Positions 60,041 through 64,000 of a stretch of 64,000 nt of DNA are shown piece after piece (position 1 is the stretch's first letter; every line of letters starts with the position of its first letter). The notes beneath the pieces were generated by a model. The model did no database searches. It had not been told where the DNA came from and was given only the letters and a program-made list of their open reading frames with translations. The stretch is from Schumannella soli (GTDB lineage Bacteria > Actinomycetota > Actinomycetes > Actinomycetales > Microbacteriaceae). The stretch lies in the NCBI RefSeq assembly GCF_006517435.1, contig NZ_VHQG01000005.1, forward strand, positions 672-64,671. Reading direction: 5' to 3'. Made by a program: the position numbers and the translations under genes.

Positions 60041-60072
60041 AGAAGCGGGTCACCTTCGGGTGGCCCGCTTCT
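60041..60072 (+). terminator. Hairpin terminator after tRNA-Arg
   Basis: AGAAGCGGGTCACC pairs with GGTGGCCCGCTTCT (one T-G wobble) around a stable TTCG loop, followed by TTC. It starts 18 bp after the tRNA and is a convincing intrinsic terminator. Confidence 0.9.
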
Positions 60073-60122
60073 TTCGTCTCCGCCGCCTCGGACCCGCGGG
60101 CGAAGACCGCTGCGCGACCGCC

Positions 60123-60824
60123 TCAGCCGAGGTGGCGGGCGATCGCGTCGGCCGCGCCGCGCACCCGTGCGCCGATCGCGGTGACGTCGCGCTCGCCGAT
60201 GTAGACCACGGCGACGGCCACCGGCGTGCCGCCCGCCGGGGCGAACGCGGCGGCCACCGAGGAGAGGCCGGGAACGACCTCGTCGCGGGTGAAGGCGTAG
60301 CCGAGCCGGCGCGCCGCGGACGCCTCGACGCGCTCGCCGTCGTGCCCGCCGACGGCGATCCACTGCGGCTCGGTCAGCATCGCCTGGATCGCGACCCCCG
60401 GCGCTCCGCGGTCGAGAGGATGCCGGCTGCCGGGGCGCTGGGCCACGGCGGCGACGGCATCCAGCGGCGACGCCGTCGCGAGGGTGACGCACTCTCCTCG
60501 ATCGAGCACGACGAGGAACGAGGTCATGCCGAGGTCTTCGGCCAGGCGGGAGAGCTCGGGCGCCGCCGTCGCCTGGAGATCCGGTGCGACGCTGCGCGCG
60601 AGCGCGGCGAGCCCGGCCCCGAGCTGGATCCTGCCGCCGGCGTCGCGCACGAGGAAGCCGTGAGCCTCGTGGGTCCGCAGCATGCGGTAGGCGATCGAGC
60701 GGTGCAGGCCGAGCATCGACGCCAGCTCCGTGATCGTGAGGCCCGGGTTGTCGGCGAGCGCTTCCAGCATCCGCAGTCCTCGGTCGAGGGTCTGGGACGG
60801 CGAATCCTGTCGGGCGTCGGGCAT
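60123..60824 (-). CDS. IclR-family transcriptional regulator
   Basis: Regulator of 233 aa. The N-terminal winged helix lies at residues 10-65 (LTITELASMLGLHRSIAYRM) and the GAF-like IclR effector domain at 75-230. ATG 60824 is chosen because the IclR start pattern SPSQTLDRGLRMLEAL follows at once and AGAGGT lies upstream; the open frame extends far beyond with no support. It is divergent from the 3-hydroxybenzoate monooxygenase-like gene, and a GGCGTTC-N7-GAACGCC repeat sits between them. IclR proteins of aromatic pathways (PobR, PcaU) often activate the divergent gene, so that is the likely role. Confidence 0.9.
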   Translation of the reverse strand: MPDARQDSPSQTLDRGLRMLEALADNPGLTITELASMLGLHRSIAYRMLRTHEAHGFLVRDAGGRIQLGAGLAALARSVAPDLQATAAPELSRLAEDLGMTSFLVVLDRGECVTLATASPLDAVAAVAQRPGSRHPLDRGAPGVAIQAMLTEPQWIAVGGHDGERVEASAARRLGYAFTRDEVVPGLSSVAAAFAPAGGTPVAVAVVYIGERDVTAIGARVRGAADAIARHLG

Positions 60825-60885
60825 GCGCGTCGACCTCTTTCTCGTGAGCGGGCTCCGCGGTACAGTATGACCTATAAACGGACAA

Positions 60886-60906
60886 GGCGTTCGATATAAG
60901 AACGCC
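60886..60906. promoter_or_regulatory. IclR-type operator
   Basis: Perfect inverted repeat GGCGTTC-N7-GAACGCC with an AT-rich centre (GATATAA), 42 bp before the monooxygenase start. The pattern GTTCGATA...GAAC resembles sites of aromatic-pathway IclR regulators. TATAAG at 60895-60900 could be the -10 box, with no good -35, fitting activator-dependent transcription. Confidence 0.65.
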
Positions 60907-60948
60907 GGGTCTGAAGCCAGCCCGACGATGACGTCACAGGAGAGCTCG

Positions 60949-62895
60949 ATGCAGTACCACCACCGCGGATACATCTCGGGAGACCCGAGGATCCAGCCCG
61001 CCGCCGGCCGGGGGATCGAGCGGCCCGACGAGCTGCCGTCGCAGACGGATGTGCTCATCGTGGGCACCGGCCCGGCCGCAGCGATCCTGCTCGCCCAGCT
61101 CTCCCGCTTCCCCTCGATCGACGTGCGGGCGATCGAACGGCGACCCGGCCGGCTCGAGGTCGGCCAGGCGGACGGCATCCAGGCGCGGTCGGTCGAGACC
61201 TTCCAGGCATTCGGCTTCGCCGACGAGGTGATCGCCGAGGCGTACCGCAACGTCGAGATGTGCTGGTGGAAGCCCGCGCCCGATGACCCGTCGAAGATCG
61301 TCCGCGTCTCCCGCGCCGCGGACGATGCCACCGGACTCAGCGAGTTCCCGCACATCTACGTGAATCAGTCGCGCATCCTCGACTACTTCCTGCGCGACGC
61401 CGAGCGCGCACCCGGGCGCGCGACGCCCGACTACGGCATCGAGTTCGTCGACTGCCGCATCGATGCCGAGGCCGAATACCCGGTCGAGGCGCGCGTGCGG
61501 TACACCGCCGGCGAGCGGGTCGGCGAGGAGCGCACCGTGCGGGCGAAGTACCTCGTCGGCGGCGACGGCGCCCGCAGCGCCGTGCGGTCCGCGCTCGGCC
61601 GCAGGCTCGAAGGCGAGGCGGCGCTGCACGCCTGGGGCGTCATGGACGTCATGGCGAACACCGACTTCCCCGACTTCCAGGTCAAGTGCTCGATCCAGTC
61701 GCACGCCGACGGCAACATCCTGCTGATCCCGCGCGAGGGCGGCTACCTCTCGCGGATGTACGTCGACCTCGGCGAGGTCGACGAGAACGACGCCGGCGCC
61801 GTGCGCTCCACCTCGATCGAGACGATGATCGAGCGGGCGAACCGCATCCTCGCCCCCTACAGCCTGGATGTGCGGGCCGTGACCTGGTGGTCGGTGTACG
61901 AGGTCGCGCACCGCATCGCCGACGGCTTCGACGACGTTCCCGCCGAGCTGACCGGCACGCGGGCGCCCCGCGCGTTCATCATGGGCGACGCCTGCCACAC
62001 GCACTCCGCTAAGGCGGGACAGGGGATGAACGTCTCGATCCAGGACGGCTTCAATCTCGGCTGGAAGCTCGCCGCGGTGCTCGAAGGACGGGCGCCGGAG
62101 AGCCTGCTCTCGACCTACGCGTCGGAGCGCCGCGTGATCGCCCAGAACCTGATCGACTTCGACCGCGAGTGGTCGGAGATGGTCGCCCGGCCGGTGGACT
62201 CGTGGGAGGACCCGGCCGCGCTCGAGGACTACTACAACTCCACGATCGAGTTCCCGGCGGGGTTCATGACGCAGTACGCGCCCTCGCTCGTCACGCTCGA
62301 CGACGCCCACCAGCAGCTCGCGCCGGGCTTCCCGGTGGGCAAGCGCTTCAAGTCGGCCGAGGTCATCCGCCGTGCCGATAACCGCTGGCGCCACCTCGGA
62401 CACACGCACGAGGCGGATGGTCGCTGGCGCGTCTACGTGTTCGCCGACGACGCACCGGCCGCGCCGACCGGCACGCCGACCGCCGACTTCGCCGCGTGGT
62501 GGTCGAGCGCGCCCGAGTCTCCCCGCGTGCGGTTCACCCCCGGCGACGGCGACGACGACGCGGTCTTCGACACGAAGGTCATCTACCCGCAGGACTACGC
62601 GACCTTCGACCCGGCCGACGTGCCGACCGCCTTCAAGCCGGTCAGCGTGCCCTACGGCCTCGAGGACCTCAATCAGATCTTCGCCACCGGTCACGGGCGC
62701 GACATCCACCGGGATCGGGGGATCGGGCCGGCGGGCGCGATCGTCGTCGTGCGCCCCGACATGTACGTCGCGGCGGTGCTCCCGCTCGACGCCCGAGCAG
62801 AGCTCGCCGACTTCTTCGCGGGTCACATGATCGAGCCGCAGCACCGGGAGCGGGCGCCGTTCATCACGACCGTGCACGGCAGGGTCGCGATCTGA
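60949..62895 (+). CDS. mobA: FAD-dependent aromatic monooxygenase, 3-hydroxybenzoate 4-monooxygenase-like
   Basis: Flavoprotein hydroxylase of 648 aa using NADPH and oxygen. By memory it closely follows MobA of Comamonas: start MQYHHRGYISGDP, ELGQADGI-like VGQADGIQARSVETFQAFGF, GLSEFPHIYVNQSR, GGDGARSAVR, WGVMDVMANTDFPD, and FIMGDACHTHSAKAGQGMN (FAD motif). The C-terminal thioredoxin-like domain is from about 470. The ADP-binding motif is GTGPAAA, so the third Gly is Ala. ATG 60949 has AGGAGA 5 bp upstream. It would turn 3-hydroxybenzoate into protocatechuate; phenol as substrate is possible. Divergent from its IclR regulator. Confidence 0.87.
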   Translation: MQYHHRGYISGDPRIQPAAGRGIERPDELPSQTDVLIVGTGPAAAILLAQLSRFPSIDVRAIERRPGRLEVGQADGIQARSVETFQAFGFADEVIAEAYRNVEMCWWKPAPDDPSKIVRVSRAADDATGLSEFPHIYVNQSRILDYFLRDAERAPGRATPDYGIEFVDCRIDAEAEYPVEARVRYTAGERVGEERTVRAKYLVGGDGARSAVRSALGRRLEGEAALHAWGVMDVMANTDFPDFQVKCSIQSHADGNILLIPREGGYLSRMYVDLGEVDENDAGAVRSTSIETMIERANRILAPYSLDVRAVTWWSVYEVAHRIADGFDDVPAELTGTRAPRAFIMGDACHTHSAKAGQGMNVSIQDGFNLGWKLAAVLEGRAPESLLSTYASERRVIAQNLIDFDREWSEMVARPVDSWEDPAALEDYYNSTIEFPAGFMTQYAPSLVTLDDAHQQLAPGFPVGKRFKSAEVIRRADNRWRHLGHTHEADGRWRVYVFADDAPAAPTGTPTADFAAWWSSAPESPRVRFTPGDGDDDAVFDTKVIYPQDYATFDPADVPTAFKPVSVPYGLEDLNQIFATGHGRDIHRDRGIGPAGAIVVVRPDMYVAAVLPLDARAELADFFAGHMIEPQHRERAPFITTVHGRVAI

Positions 62896-62963
62896 GCGGC
62901 CGCTGAGAGGGGAGGTGCCACGACAGGCGCCGCGCCCTCGCCTCGGGTGCGCATGTCGACGCC

Positions 62964-63803
62964 TCAACGCACCAGCAGGTACAGCGCTCCGACGACGGTC
63001 AGCGCCAGCACGATGCGGGTGAACTGGGTCTGGGTGAGGCGGCGGGCGAGCCAGCGGCCGCCGAGGGCGCCGAGCAGCACGGCGGGCGCGAGGCAGAGCA
63101 CGAGCAGCGCCGACGACCAGCTGAGCAGGCCGAGACCGATCACGATCGGCAGCTTCGCCAGGTTGACGACGGCGAAGAACCAGGCGGACGTTCCGAGGAA
63201 GGTCAGCACGTCGAAGCGCAGCGCCAGGAAGTACAGCGACATCACCGGGCCACCGGCGTTCGCGACCATCGTCGTGAAGCCGCCGAGGGTGCCGAAGGCG
63301 ATCGCCTCGGCGCGGTGCGCGCGGGATGCCGTCGCGAGCGTGGTGCCGGATGCGCCGGCCGAGCCGCCCGAGCCGTCCGCGGCGCCTGAGACGGAGCTGG
63401 CGGACGCAGCGCTACCAGCGGCGGTGAGCGCGACCCGCGACCGCCGCCGCGACCACAGCGTGATGCCCACGAGCAGCAGCAGGATGACGCCGATGACCTT
63501 GCGGGCAACGCCGTCATCCACCAGGAAGAGGAAGATCGCGCCGAGGGCGATGCCGGCGACGACCATCGGGATGAGTCGCACCAGCAGTCGCCACTCGGCG
63601 TGACGGCGGTAGCTGAGCAGCGCGGTGACGTCGCCGACGATGAGCAGGAGCAGCAGGCACGCGGTCGCCTCGCGCGCCGGGACGACGGCGGCGAAGATCG
63701 CCACGGCGACGGTTCCGGCGCCCGCGGTGGCCGTCTTCGAGATGCCGACGACGAGGGCGGCGACGACGAGCAGGGCCCAGCCGGCCGGCGCGAGATGCTC
63801 CAC
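62964..63803 (-). CDS. TSUP/TauE-SafE family permease
   Basis: Membrane protein of 279 aa with about eight predicted helices in two related halves: GISKTATAGAGTVAVAIFA in helix 1 and GTLGGFTTMVANAGGPVMS in the second half are the family signatures. Between the halves is an Ala/Ser/Gly-rich loop of about 35 residues (near 150-185). It probably moves a sulfur-containing or organic anion such as sulfite or sulfonate; direction and cargo are unknown. GTG 63803 has GAAGG about 8 bp upstream; the longer frame adds Cys/His-rich sequence without support. Two LacI-type operator-like sites lie upstream. Confidence 0.88.
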   Translation of the reverse strand: MEHLAPAGWALLVVAALVVGISKTATAGAGTVAVAIFAAVVPAREATACLLLLLIVGDVTALLSYRRHAEWRLLVRLIPMVVAGIALGAIFLFLVDDGVARKVIGVILLLLVGITLWSRRRSRVALTAAGSAASASSVSGAADGSGGSAGASGTTLATASRAHRAEAIAFGTLGGFTTMVANAGGPVMSLYFLALRFDVLTFLGTSAWFFAVVNLAKLPIVIGLGLLSWSSALLVLCLAPAVLLGALGGRWLARRLTQTQFTRIVLALTVVGALYLLVR

Positions 63804-63882
63804 CGTGCCGCCTTCCCGTCGATCCGTGCGCCGCCCAGCCTGGCACGGCATCCCGGCATGGTGACACCCCTGCGCCGCGTTC

Positions 63883-63985
63883 GTCAACCGGTTGCCATCC
63901 GTCCCATGCGACAGCCGCGGACAATACGACGTTGTCTCGCGCTGTCAGCGGTCGCGGGCTTCGGCGCATTTTGGCAACCGCTTGC
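63883..63985. promoter_or_regulatory. Two LacI-type operator-like palindromes at the window edge
   Basis: GTCAACCGGTTGCC (63883-63896), containing the perfect palindrome CAACCGGTTG, and GCAACCGCTTGC (63974-63985). Both show the central CG and half-sites of LacI-family operators. They are 80-180 bp upstream of the TSUP gene and may instead belong to a gene beyond the window. The rest of 63804-64000 shows no gene. Confidence 0.55.
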
Positions 63986-64000
63986 ACAACTCGGATCACC

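Noticed and set aside
60825-61355. N-terminal extension of the IclR protein to 410 aa
   Set aside because: It overlaps the operator and the divergent monooxygenase gene; the IclR family begins right after ATG 60824.

Overview
The window is very GC-rich, densely coded DNA with strong G/C bias at third codon positions, frequent GTG starts and many 1-16 bp gene overlaps. Gene content (LCP wall-ligase, LAXTG-type sorting signals, long GapB-type GAPDH, FurA-catalase pair, homoprotocatechuate genes) points to a high-GC Gram-positive actinobacterium, most likely of the Microbacteriaceae. This placement is inferred from gene style, not from a marker-gene search. It looks like ordinary chromosome: no phage, insertion sequence or CRISPR array is visible. 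Two tRNA genes are present.

Layout. (1) 1-15.1 kb: inositol catabolism. iolB-iolD end an operon that enters from the left; then a GntR/UTRA regulator, a thioesterase, a Gfo/Idh dehydrogenase, an ABC sugar importer, and a second operon (transaldolase-like protein, iolG, hydroxypyruvate-isomerase-like protein, iolE, another dehydrogenase). Three promoter regions carry the same TNTGT-N4-ACANA inverted repeat, a probable operator for the GntR protein. iolC, iolJ and iolA are not in view. (2) 15.1-22.5 kb: a YcaQ-like winged-helix protein, an LCP protein, tRNA-Ser, a CGNR zinc-finger regulator and two exported proteins; the second has ten GNAISVLGDS-type repeats and a wall-sorting tail. (3) 22.5-30 kb: a structured intergenic region, then a homoprotocatechuate meta-cleavage operon (hpaG fused to an RraA domain, regulator, hpaE, hpaD, hpaH, hpaI). 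(4) 30-42.4 kb: a large wall-anchored discoidin-domain enzyme behind a promoter with a LacI-type operator, then an FCD-GntR regulator and an uptake/oxidation/aldolase operon for an unidentified organic acid. (5) 42.4-51 kb: LysR/SDR pair, GapB-like GAPDH, FurA-catalase, and a two-gene Clp protease operon in which one subunit has lost its catalytic serine. (6) 51-58.6 kb: GH65 phosphorylase plus beta-phosphoglucomutase and an amylosucrase-like GH13 enzyme (alpha-glucoside metabolism), with a WYL regulator. (7) 58.6-64 kb: aldo/keto reductase, tRNA-Arg, IclR regulator divergent from a 3-hydroxybenzoate 4-monooxygenase-like enzyme, and a TSUP permease.

Between genes there is a recurrent class of long, often perfect inverted repeats (near 22.8, 48.3, 48.5, 50.9-51.1, 54.8 and 58.7 kb), different in sequence but alike in build. 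The most unusual observations are the serine-less ClpP with a PopR-like palindrome upstream, the HpaG-RraA fusion, the Glu-to-Asp change in the amylosucrase active site, the ten-repeat wall protein, and a hairpin array of about 33-bp period.
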